Assembly (NCBI GenBank): GCA_002714165.1
Contig: PAWT01000009.1
Coordinates: forward strand, 19,795-25,249
From: Acidobacteriota bacterium
GTDB lineage: Bacteria; Acidobacteriota; Vicinamibacteria; Vicinamibacterales; UBA823
Length of the DNA stretch: 5,455 nucleotides
Reading direction: 5' to 3'
This document shows positions 1 through 5,455 of this stretch, piece by piece (position 1 is the stretch's first letter; each line of letters begins with the position of its first letter). Both the position numbers and the translations under genes were made by a program. The notes below the pieces were generated by a model that had not been told where the DNA came from, did no database searches, and saw nothing but the letters and a program-made list of their open reading frames with translations.

Positions 1-50
1 AGTGGGGTAAACCAAGCGAGCCGTTTCATTGCGTGGCGGTCGGGTTAGTT

Positions 51-127
51 TGGCGCGCCCTGCAGGATTCGAACCTGCGGCCTCCTGGTTCGTAGCCAGA
101 CGCTCTATCCAGCTGAGCTAAGGGCGC
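51..127 (-). tRNA. tRNA-Arg (anticodon ACG)
   Basis: The reverse complement folds as a complete cloverleaf. The acceptor stem GCGCCCT pairs perfectly with AGGGCGC. The D arm is GCTC/GAGC, the anticodon stem is TCTGG/CCAGG (one T-G pair), and the T stem is GCAGG/CCTGC with loop TTCGAAT. The seven-base anticodon loop CTACGAA places ACG at positions 34-36. This is the arginine tRNA whose A34 is normally deaminated to inosine by TadA so that it reads CGU, CGC and CGA. The discriminator is G and the 3' CCA is encoded in the DNA (51-53). The 50 bases downstream contain no evident terminator hairpin, so the 3' end of the primary transcript probably lies outside the window. All paired arms are intact, so the gene should be functional. 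Confidence 0.97.
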
Positions 128-178
128 CCGTCGCATGTTACGGATTCGCTGGTTTGTTCTCGATCACGGAAACCCCGG

Positions 179-187
179 ATTATAGCA
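179..187 (-). promoter_or_regulatory. Extended -10 promoter of the tRNA-Arg gene
   Basis: On the minus strand this reads TGCTATAAT, a perfect -10 hexamer preceded by the TGn extended element. The best -35-like hexamer is TTAACG at 200-205, with a short 15-bp spacer, so the extended -10 probably carries most of the recognition. Transcription would start near 172, giving a 5' leader of about 45 nt before the mature tRNA end at 127. The stretch just after the -10 is G+C-rich (CCGGGG), as is common at stringently controlled stable-RNA promoters; that regulatory reading is inference. Confidence 0.7.
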
Positions 188-225
188 TGCGCGTATATTC
201 GTTAATGCCGCTATCGCAAACACAT

Positions 226-2061
226 CTACCGGTCCAAGCCATGGCCACGAGGAAACATTTCGGGCAGGCTGACCGGAAGCCTCCCGCCGATACGCGACTC
301 GCCAGCCAGAGCACGTACGGCATTACGCTCTGCCCTATCATAGAAATCATAGGTCAGTAAAAGAGCAGGGACCGAAGGAAGTGCCAGAGCCGTGTAGGGG
401 CTGCCGAATAAAACCACTGCGAAAGGTTGGTGTCGTACCTCGGTCATACCACCCAGTCGTTCGAGTAGCGAGACAAGCGAGGGCGCGAGGTCCATTCCGC
501 CGTCTCGAGGAGTCGTCCGCACGAAAACTGACGCGACGATTGCATCAAATTGTCCAGAGGTTGATCGCAGAAGATCGATTGCCTGACGCGAGGTTTGATC
601 AGAAAGTTCCACAGCCGTGACATTCGGCCAACGGTCTCGTAACTCCGCGATGAAAGTTCGACTGGGTGCACCAATCCGCCAACCAGATGGGCGATCAAGA
701 ACCGACAGGTAGAGAATTGTGGCATCTCGCGATAGTCTGAACGGTATATCACCACGAGAATCGGAGAGCAGAGTCATCGCTTGCTCGCTCACCCGATCGG
801 CAACGCTTCCATGCTTCCGTCCGCCAACCCGTTCCGGCAGTCTCTCTGAATCAACGAAGCGATTTCGATGAAGCCCCAAGCGTGCCTTCATTTCGAGCAC
901 CCGAGTCGCCGACTCTCGAATCCGTTCAAGCGATACTTGGCCCGTCTCCACCGCTGCACGAATGCCATTTATCGCGGCCACGGCGTCGGCTGGGTGCAGA
1001 ATAATATCGTTCCCTGCCAAAATTGCTCGGACTGCCGCATCTTCTGTCGACCACTTGTTACTAATCGCACCCATCTGCATCGAATCTGTAAAGATTAATC
1101 CATCGAAGTTGAATTCATCGCGTAGGACACCCTCAACAACTGTGCGACTAAGGGTAGAAGGAACCCCTTCCTCGGGTTCGAGCATCGGAAGGACAATGTG
1201 CGCAGTCATAACACCATCCACTCCCGCTGCAATACTGTCACGAAACGGGGACCACTCGAGCAGCTGTAAGCGCTCTCGGCTATGTGGAATGATCGGCAGG
1301 CCAACATGGGAATCGATATCGGTATCACCATGGCCTGGAAAGTGCTTGACCGTGGCAAGCATCCCGCCGTCGTGCGTACCACGAATGTAGGCACTAGCGA
1401 GCCGCCCTACTAATGCTGGGTCCTCGCCAAAGGAGCGCGTGTTAATCACTGGATTCCGTGGGTTGTTGTTGACGTCCACAACCGGTGCGAAGTTCACGTG
1501 TACTCCAATGGACCGAGACTCGATTGCCGTGATCCGACCAGCTTCATAGGCCAACCGTTCGTCGCCCGCTGCCCCAAATGCCATCGCACGGGGGAACACC
1601 GTGCCGCCACTGATTCTGAAACCGACACCGGCCTCAAAATCACTTGAGAAGATCAAAGGTACTCGAGCGATCTTTTGTAGCCGATTGATAAGTGACATCG
1701 CTGACATTGGCTGACCGAGTGTAACAGTGCCGTATGTTGGATTAAGTAGTACTCCTGGTGCCAACTCCCGTCCGCCGAACACTAGAAAGCCACCCACTTC
1801 TTGCTCGTGAGCCAGCGCGACTAGCGAATCGAAAGTCTCGGTGTCACTGCCTGTGTAGGTCGATAACAGGGATGGCATAATCAGTTGGCCAATCTGTTGG
1901 TCAACACTCATGGTGCCGAGCGTGTTCATGACCCACGTTCGAGCTTCTGGGTCTAGTGTTGACGCATTTTGTTGGCTATAGATAGGTAGGCCGGCCGATA
2001 CAACCATCGCAAGTATGACGAATGTGATTGCACGTAGCCTTGTACGCAGGGGAGGCGACAT
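226..2061 (-). CDS. nagZ: Exported two-domain glycoside hydrolase family 3, NagZ-type beta-N-acetylglucosaminidase
   Basis: Predicted to remove terminal beta-linked N-acetylglucosamine from muropeptides or chito-oligosaccharides outside the cytoplasm. With the start at 2061 it has 611 residues. Residues 1-30 form a signal peptide: arginines at 6, 8 and 10, a hydrophobic core at about 11-25, and no lipobox cysteine. A TIM-barrel domain follows to about 395. It carries the family stretch NFAPVVDVN (190-198), the GlcNAcase signature KHFPGHG-x4-D-x-H (239-252; Asp250 and His252 are the usual acid/base dyad) and FTDSMQMGA, whose Asp326 is the expected nucleophile. Residues from about 430 resemble the GH3 C-terminal alpha/beta domain and end in GGRLPVSLP. 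E. coli NagZ is cytosolic, single-domain and about 340 residues; this architecture is closer to secreted Bacillus NagZ/YbbD. An ATG at 2130 would add 23 residues ahead of the signal peptide and overlap the start of moaB, so 2061 is preferred although no Shine-Dalgarno is visible. Exact substrate is not certain. Confidence 0.9.
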   Translation of the reverse strand: MSPPLRTRLRAITFVILAMVVSAGLPIYSQQNASTLDPEARTWVMNTLGTMSVDQQIGQLIMPSLLSTYTGSDTETFDSLVALAHEQEVGGFLVFGGRELAPGVLLNPTYGTVTLGQPMSAMSLINRLQKIARVPLIFSSDFEAGVGFRISGGTVFPRAMAFGAAGDERLAYEAGRITAIESRSIGVHVNFAPVVDVNNNPRNPVINTRSFGEDPALVGRLASAYIRGTHDGGMLATVKHFPGHGDTDIDSHVGLPIIPHSRERLQLLEWSPFRDSIAAGVDGVMTAHIVLPMLEPEEGVPSTLSRTVVEGVLRDEFNFDGLIFTDSMQMGAISNKWSTEDAAVRAILAGNDIILHPADAVAAINGIRAAVETGQVSLERIRESATRVLEMKARLGLHRNRFVDSERLPERVGGRKHGSVADRVSEQAMTLLSDSRGDIPFRLSRDATILYLSVLDRPSGWRIGAPSRTFIAELRDRWPNVTAVELSDQTSRQAIDLLRSTSGQFDAIVASVFVRTTPRDGGMDLAPSLVSLLERLGGMTEVRHQPFAVVLFGSPYTALALPSVPALLLTYDFYDRAERNAVRALAGESRIGGRLPVSLPEMFPRGHGLDR

Positions 2062-2108
2062 ATGCGCCGATGGTAGTTCGAAAGGCACCGGTCCGCAACG
2101 TCGCCTTG

Positions 2109-2114
2109 TATAAT
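2109..2114 (+). promoter_or_regulatory. -10 element for a probably leaderless moaB transcript
   Basis: A perfect TATAAT is followed by seven bases (CTATTCG) and then the moaB ATG at 2122. Sigma-70-type polymerases usually initiate 6-8 bases after the -10, which would put the first transcribed base on or next to the A of the ATG. No Shine-Dalgarno-like sequence precedes the ATG, which agrees with a leaderless mRNA. No TTGACA-like -35 is seen at 15-19 bp spacing. The element lies in the roughly 60-bp gap shared with the divergent GH3 gene. Confidence 0.55.
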
Positions 2115-2121
2115 CTATTCG

Positions 2122-2625
2122 ATGAGTCATTTAGAGCACCGTGCACAGGCGCCCACCCACGTGCGCTGCTACGTGCTAACCGTGTCGGACACTCGTACCG
2201 AAGAAACCGATGGGGGCGGTCGAACCGTCATTGAACTGCTTACCGCGGCAGGGCACACGGTAGTCGATCGGCAAATCGTCAAGGACGAACCTAATCAGGT
2301 CCGTACCACTGTTGCCACGCAACTCAAGAATAATGAGATTCAAACCATTATCACGACTGGAGGCACTGGAATCTCCTCCCGTGATCGCTCCTACGAAGCG
2401 GTCACTGAACTACTGGAGAAACGGCTCACAGGCTTCGGCGAGCTTTTTCGCGCTTTAAGTTTTGTAGAAATTGGTCCCGCCGCGATGTTGAGCAGGGCCT
2501 TCGCTGGTACGGCAGGAGGTAAGATTATTTTCGGTTTGCCGGGCTCAGAGCATGCGGTTCGGTTGGCGTTAACGAAACTCATACTTCCGGAACTTGGACA
2601 TCTCGTTCGAGAAGCTTCCCGTTAG
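2122..2625 (+). CDS. moaB: MoaB/Mog-family molybdopterin adenylyltransferase
   Basis: A 167-residue cytosolic protein of the MoaB/Mog/Cnx1-G fold, which activates molybdopterin by adenylylation before metal insertion. Visible signatures are VSDTRTEETD (21-30), the molybdopterin-binding loop TTGGTGISSRD (78-88), the block GFGELFRALSF-x-EIGPAAMLSRA (104-126), and GLPGSEHAV (138-146). The length and the N-terminal HRAQAP-x2-VRC block are typical of the MoaB branch (Bacillus type) rather than E. coli Mog. The N-terminal block supports the ATG at 2122. The stop is 23 bp before moeA on the same strand, so the two are likely co-transcribed and act in consecutive steps. E. coli MoaB lacks clear activity in this step, whereas MoaB does the job in organisms lacking Mog; which applies here cannot be judged without the rest of the genome. 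Confidence 0.95.
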   Translation: MSHLEHRAQAPTHVRCYVLTVSDTRTEETDGGGRTVIELLTAAGHTVVDRQIVKDEPNQVRTTVATQLKNNEIQTIITTGGTGISSRDRSYEAVTELLEKRLTGFGELFRALSFVEIGPAAMLSRAFAGTAGGKIIFGLPGSEHAVRLALTKLILPELGHLVREASR

Positions 2626-2648
2626 TTCGTACGTGATTTACAGCCACC

Positions 2649-3872
2649 ATGGTAACAACGAACATGCGTCCCATTCGGGAAACGATAGGGCTTGATGAGG
2701 CGCTCGCACTCATTAACGAAGCTACAAAACCCTTAGATCGAAGCGAGCGTGTCGTGCTCTCAGAGGCCGGCGGCCGCGTTGCCTCGCGCGACGTGGTATC
2801 GGAACAGGACGTTCCTCCGTTCGATCGCGCGGCGATGGATGGCTTTGCGGTCGTCGCTGAAGATACTTTTGGTACGACTCGTTACCAACCTAAAGCGTTG
2901 AAGTGTGTGGAAACCGTCTTCACCGGTCAGATACCCAACCGCCGTGTCGGTCGGGGTGAGTGCTCTCAGATTGCGACGGGTGCTCCTATGCCTCAAGGTG
3001 CTGACTCTGTGGTGATGGTCGAAGAGACGGATCGTGACGTCGGTAATCAGGTTCGTATTTTTACGCCAGTTTACCCACGCCAGAACGTGGGCCGCCGAGG
3101 CGCTGACATCGTGCCGGGTCAGACACTCGTCCGGCGTGACGACTTCCTTAGCGCTGGACGTATCGGCGCACTCGCGGCCATTGGAGTCTCCGACATAGAG
3201 GTATACGCAAAGCCGTCACTGGCTCTGTTGTCGACAGGCGACGAGATCATCTCACCCGGTCAGTCGCTCGGTCCAGGACAAATCTACGATATCAACCGAT
3301 TTACCTTAGAGACCATCGTGCGGAACCATGGCGGATTTCCCGTCGTGAAGCCCACTGCAGCCGACACAATCGAAGCGTTAACAACAGCCGTTCAGGCATG
3401 CACTACTCACGATTTACTGGTGTTTTCCGGCGGTAGTTCGGTCGGTGAGCGCGACCTGATTCTCGACGTATTGCAGCGCCAAGGCGAGGTGCTGTTTCAT
3501 GGCATTGCCGTTAAGCCAGGTAAACCAACGATTTTCGGGAGGATTGGAGACACTCCGGTGCTAGGGATGCCAGGCTACCCGACTTCGTGCCTATCAAACG
3601 CCTACATGCTACTCATCCCAAGCCTTCGACGGATGGCACACCTACCACCATATCGACCACGGGAACTAACTCTCCCGATCGCAGAGCGAGTCGTGTCAAC
3701 GACCGGGCGTCACCAGTTCTATACAGTCCGACTTAGCAACGGCTCTGCTGTACCCGCCTTTAAGGCATCCGGTGACATTACGAGCATGTCGCTTGCCGAC
3801 GGCTACATTGAGATCACCGCTCAAACCGACATCGTGGAAAAAGGCGAAGAGGTCATTGTGAAGCTCTTCTAA
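2649..3872 (+). CDS. moeA: Molybdopterin molybdotransferase MoeA
   Basis: Full-length MoeA (407 residues; E. coli MoeA has 411), which inserts molybdate into adenylylated molybdopterin to give Mo cofactor. Motifs in order: DVPPFDRAAMDGFAV (54-68), ATGAPMPQGADSVVMVEE (109-126), VGRRGADI (147-154), LLSTGDEI (193-200) opening the MPT-binding domain, SGGSSVGERD (260-269), KPGKP (289-293) and GMPGYPTSCLSNAY (306-319). The C-terminal beta-barrel domain IV runs from about 335 to the end. All four MoeA domains appear intact. The GMPGYP form of the last MPT-domain loop, rather than the GLPGNP form of enterobacteria, is seen in many archaeal and other bacterial MoeA proteins. It follows moaB after 23 bp. 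Neither the ATG at 2649 nor the in-frame ATG at 2664 has a recognisable Shine-Dalgarno, so the exact N-terminus is uncertain by five residues. Confidence 0.97.
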   Translation: MVTTNMRPIRETIGLDEALALINEATKPLDRSERVVLSEAGGRVASRDVVSEQDVPPFDRAAMDGFAVVAEDTFGTTRYQPKALKCVETVFTGQIPNRRVGRGECSQIATGAPMPQGADSVVMVEETDRDVGNQVRIFTPVYPRQNVGRRGADIVPGQTLVRRDDFLSAGRIGALAAIGVSDIEVYAKPSLALLSTGDEIISPGQSLGPGQIYDINRFTLETIVRNHGGFPVVKPTAADTIEALTTAVQACTTHDLLVFSGGSSVGERDLILDVLQRQGEVLFHGIAVKPGKPTIFGRIGDTPVLGMPGYPTSCLSNAYMLLIPSLRRMAHLPPYRPRELTLPIAERVVSTTGRHQFYTVRLSNGSAVPAFKASGDITSMSLADGYIEITAQTDIVEKGEEVIVKLF

Positions 3873-3920
3873 GCTTCTCTAAGAAGAATAGATCGACGTA
3901 GAGAGAAGACCGCCGAACCG

Positions 3921-4382
3921 TTAACGACCCACCTGTTTAGCGTACTCTGCCTCCAGTATATCCGCGGTGTGTAGGTCGAAGCCCTCGGCCATTCGTTCGA
4001 AGCGGCCTCGGAACTCGGCATGACAACGGTAGCAGATGGTCACATCGCCGAGACGGCGATAAACCGCAAGGTCAACGAGGACCGCTACGGCCAGCACTCC
4101 ATAGGCGGTAAGGTCCATGCCGAAATAGTAGAAAACCGCACTAACCGTAGCACCCAAGATGACGAAGGTCAGGCCAACCTTTGGGTCGAAATCCTTACGA
4201 ATATAGAAATCCTGGCCGGTACACATTGGGCAGGTATCAACCGATGTGTCGGTTGCAACAGAAGAAGTTATCGTTAGGGCGATAATTTTCCGACAGCTCC
4301 CACACTGGATTTCGTTATGTTTTTCGGAGGCCTTGACGGGTAAAGCCGCGTCGCAGCTGGGGCATTGCACGACAACTTCCAT
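3921..4382 (-). CDS. Membrane zinc-ribbon protein with two CxxC pairs flanking a transmembrane hairpin (function unknown)
   Basis: A 153-residue protein I cannot assign to a named family. An N-terminal zinc ribbon is formed by CPSC (7-10) and CGSC (27-30). A second pair of CxxC knuckles, CPMC (51-54) and CYRC (117-120), is separated by two hydrophobic segments at about 69-87 and 91-108. These segments make a likely transmembrane hairpin and would leave both knuckles on the same side of the membrane, where they could share one metal ion. The charged C-terminal tail (121-153) is predicted to be soluble. Which side the ribbons face is not decided by the sequence; a cytoplasmic position is usual for zinc ribbons. 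It begins 11 bp after the stop of the 282-residue membrane protein and converges on moeA. The ATG at 4382 is well supported by a GAGGA eight bases upstream. Confidence 0.85.
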   Translation of the reverse strand: MEVVVQCPSCDAALPVKASEKHNEIQCGSCRKIIALTITSSVATDTSVDTCPMCTGQDFYIRKDFDPKVGLTFVILGATVSAVFYYFGMDLTAYGVLAVAVLVDLAVYRRLGDVTICYRCHAEFRGRFERMAEGFDLHTADILEAEYAKQVGR

Positions 4383-4390
4383 TCAACACA

Positions 4391-4395
4391 TCCTC
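4391..4395 (-). promoter_or_regulatory. Shine-Dalgarno of the zinc-ribbon gene, overlapping the upstream stop codon
   Basis: The minus strand reads GAGGA followed by 8 nt and then ATG at 4382. It is the only strong ribosome-binding site found in the window. Its first two bases (4394-4395) lie within the TGA stop (4394-4396) of the preceding membrane-protein gene, an arrangement that favours translational coupling and fixes both the operon relationship and the start codon. Confidence 0.75.
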
Positions 4396-5242
4396 AAACC
4401 GCAACCGAGGTTAATAGATACAAATACTTCGCCAAGATCTCACCCACAACCACGGTGAAGAAATCCACATAAAGAATGCCTGTCGCCGATTGCGTCGAGC
4501 GAATCTTTGCCGTCTCCCACGTGAGGTATGACAGTACGGCTGGACCGAGTAAACCGAACAGCACCCGCTGCCAGAAAAACACGCCGGCACTTGAAAGTAC
4601 ATATCGCTGGAAGTTTGGTTCTAGGCCGGGTTCCCAGGCAGAGAACCCAAGCCAGACAGCCACCGCAACTACCGTAATCCGCACGATGACGGATCCGATG
4701 TGAAATTTCACCATCGACTGAAGGAGTGATACATCCATCGATGGCAATACGAGATACCAGTGCCCGAGAATCATCGCCGTGCACGATCCACCAAGGAGTG
4801 CCGCGGATGACAAAAAACTCGCGGTAACAAGCATGGTAGAAGCCATTGCCATTGACGAACTAACCGCGACGGCTTGGGCGATGAGCGTGACGGCGCCGGC
4901 GGCCAAGCCAACCCAGAACAGCCCGCGCCGCAGTACAACCATGACGCGCCCGATGGTTGCCCAGTAGACCAAGAATGCACCGGTTGCCACTGACAGCGCT
5001 GTGAATCCAATGCCAGATGCCACGCCACCAAGTACCGCCGCGTCTGGACGAAATACCATTCCCGCGACCAGTATCGCGACCACCAACCCAGCATTAAAGC
5101 GAAAGAATTTCACCCCGGCGGACCGCGACACCAATATCAGCGTCCACGCAATTCCAATACCGAGATGCGTCAGAAAGAGAAAGACAATTGCAGAAAGCGA
5201 CATGAATCCAGCGCCGGAACCAGTCTTAGCCATTTCCGGCAT
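4394..5242 (-). CDS. Conserved-looking multi-pass integral membrane protein of unknown function
   Basis: A 282-residue, strongly hydrophobic protein with about eight predicted membrane segments: roughly 14-38, 50-63, one or two in 68-98, 107-128, 132-158, 182-201, 216-240 and 255-281. I do not recognise the family. Histidines sit in or at the edge of membrane segments: His26 (THLGIG), His161 (LGHWYL) and His181 (KFHIGS). Such residues could bind heme, a quinone or a metal, but nothing here proves it. A C-terminal stretch, RSTQSATGILYV (248-259), looks like a motif rather than filler. The gene lies between sod and the zinc-ribbon gene on the same strand and is closely followed by the latter. 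The start is uncertain. The ATG at 5242 is only 5 nt from a strong hairpin and has no Shine-Dalgarno. Met14 (5203) begins exactly at the first membrane segment and has a weak GGA upstream. The reading frame is clearly real: it is long and gives a coherent membrane protein. Confidence 0.8.
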   Translation of the reverse strand: MPEMAKTGSGAGFMSLSAIVFLFLTHLGIGIAWTLILVSRSAGVKFFRFNAGLVVAILVAGMVFRPDAAVLGGVASGIGFTALSVATGAFLVYWATIGRVMVVLRRGLFWVGLAAGAVTLIAQAVAVSSSMAMASTMLVTASFLSSAALLGGSCTAMILGHWYLVLPSMDVSLLQSMVKFHIGSVIVRITVVAVAVWLGFSAWEPGLEPNFQRYVLSSAGVFFWQRVLFGLLGPAVLSYLTWETAKIRSTQSATGILYVDFFTVVVGEILAKYLYLLTSVAV

Positions 5243-5247
5243 GCAGA

Positions 5248-5271
5248 GGGAGCCAGTAACGGCTGGCTCCC
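5248..5271 (-). terminator. Perfect 9-bp hairpin after sod: terminator-like or regulatory
   Basis: GGGAGCCAG and CTGGCTCCC form a perfect inverted repeat around a 6-nt loop (TAACGG on the plus strand). It begins 16 bp after the sod stop codon, where a transcription terminator would be expected. However, no T-run follows on either strand, so it is not a canonical intrinsic terminator. It may instead protect the sod mRNA 3' end or affect initiation of the next gene, whose first possible ATG lies only 5 nt further on. Confidence 0.5.
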
Positions 5272-5287
5272 ATGAGGTTAGATCTAA

Positions 5288-5455
5288 TTAACCGAGTCGC
5301 TTGTTAACTTCGACCCAGTTGACGACGTTCCACCACGCTTTGACATAGTCAGGTCGCCGATTCTGATAGTTCAGATAGTATGCGTGCTCCCACACGTCGA
5401 GTCCAAGGATCGCGCATTTACCATCCATAAGCGGATTATCCTGATTCGGCGTGCT
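5288..5455 (-). CDS. sodA: Fe/Mn-family superoxide dismutase, C-terminal 55 residues (partial; 5' end outside the window)
   Basis: The minus strand encodes the last 55 residues of an Fe/Mn superoxide dismutase, which converts superoxide to hydrogen peroxide and oxygen. The signature DVWEHAYY (fragment residues 20-27) supplies two of the four metal ligands, Asp20 and His24, equivalent to Asp167 and His171 of E. coli Sod[18 protein letters not shown] (31-47) is the usual C-terminal family block. NQDNPLM (4-10) carries the glutamine that E. coli MnSOD has at position 146, where FeSOD has a small residue. This favours a manganese-type or cambialistic enzyme, but the N-terminal half needed to confirm it (including the FeSOD Gln69 site) is not in the window. 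The gene ends with TAA at 5288. It precedes the membrane-protein gene by 45 bp on the same strand, with a hairpin between them. Confidence 0.94.
   Translation of the reverse strand, partial: STPNQDNPLMDGKCAILGLDVWEHAYYLNYQNRRPDYVKAWWNVVNWVEVNKRLG

Noticed and set aside
1..127. The tRNA-Arg gene as an integration site of a mobile element.
   Set aside because: tRNA-Arg genes are common attachment sites, but no integrase, no duplicated tRNA 3' end and no element-like genes are seen in the window.
962..1390. A 142-codon plus-strand open frame antisense to the GH3 gene.
   Set aside because: It lies wholly inside the well-supported GH3 coding region, its translation is low-complexity (Ser/Pro/Arg-rich) with no motif, and it has no promoter or ribosome-binding site. 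It is a frame shadow.
2645..2652. The CACCATGG context around the moeA start resembles a eukaryotic Kozak sequence.
   Set aside because: MoaB/MoeA of bacterial type, the tRNA with encoded CCA and operon-like spacing all indicate a bacterium; the match is coincidental.
3864..3908. Possible bidirectional terminator between the convergent moeA and zinc-ribbon genes: CTTCTCT (3874-3880) with AGAGAAG (3902-3908), or TCTTCT (3865-3870) with AGAAGA (3882-3887).
   Set aside because: The stems are short and A/T- or purine-rich, loops are 11-21 nt, pairings compete with each other, and no T-run follows on either strand. Repetitive AGA/TCT composition explains the matches.
4628..4648. Inverted repeat GGGTTC/GAACCC with a 9-nt loop in the membrane-protein gene.
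   Set aside because: It is internal to a coding region, has only a 6-bp stem, and has no T-run or nearby start site.
4735..4744. Perfect 10-bp palindrome CCATCGATGG inside the membrane-protein gene.
   Set aside because: Single occurrence within coding sequence, no spacing or partner site; expected by chance at this scale.
4771..5094. A 107-codon minus-strand open frame overlapping the 282-residue membrane protein in another frame.
   Set aside because: The translation is Trp/Ser/Arg-rich with no plausible domain, whereas the overlapping frame gives a coherent multi-pass membrane protein.
5278..5287. Palindrome TTAGATCTAA just after the sod stop codon.
   Set aside because: Too short to form a stable hairpin (no loop), not repeated, and not placed as an operator relative to any visible promoter.

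Overview
This 5.5 kb window looks like ordinary chromosomal DNA from a Gram-negative bacterium of moderate G+C content. It is densely coded, with short intergenic gaps. No transposase, integrase, phage gene, long repeat or CRISPR array is visible. An Acidobacteriota-like origin is a guess from the flavour of the two unknown membrane proteins and the MoeA sequence; nothing here proves it.

Layout from left to right. A tRNA-Arg(ACG) gene lies on the minus strand (51-127) with a clear extended -10 promoter upstream. Next, also on the minus strand, is an exported two-domain glycoside hydrolase family 3 protein carrying the NagZ-type (beta-N-acetylglucosaminidase) signature (226-2061). Divergent from it, across only about 60 bp, is a plus-strand pair for the last steps of molybdenum cofactor synthesis: moaB (2122-2625) and moeA (2649-3872). 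A perfect TATAAT ends 7 nt before the moaB ATG, so moaB is probably a leaderless message. moeA converges on a minus-strand group. Read in its own direction, that group is the end of a superoxide dismutase gene (5288-5455, cut by the window edge), then a 282-residue multi-pass membrane protein of unknown function (4394-5242), then a 153-residue membrane zinc-ribbon protein (3921-4382).

Functional reading. MoaB and MoeA together would adenylylate molybdopterin and then insert molybdate, the work done by the fused Cnx1/gephyrin proteins in eukaryotes. The GH3 enzyme probably trims N-acetylglucosamine from peptidoglycan fragments or chitin-like sugars outside the cytoplasm. The membrane protein and the zinc-ribbon protein look translationally coupled: the Shine-Dalgarno of the second overlaps the stop codon of the first. 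They are the least explained part of the window. The zinc-ribbon protein has an unusual second CxxC pair whose halves are separated by a transmembrane hairpin. A strong 9-bp hairpin lies between sod and the membrane gene, immediately before the latter's first possible start codon.

Apart from these points the window is conventional, and I see no convincing evidence for a wholly new system.
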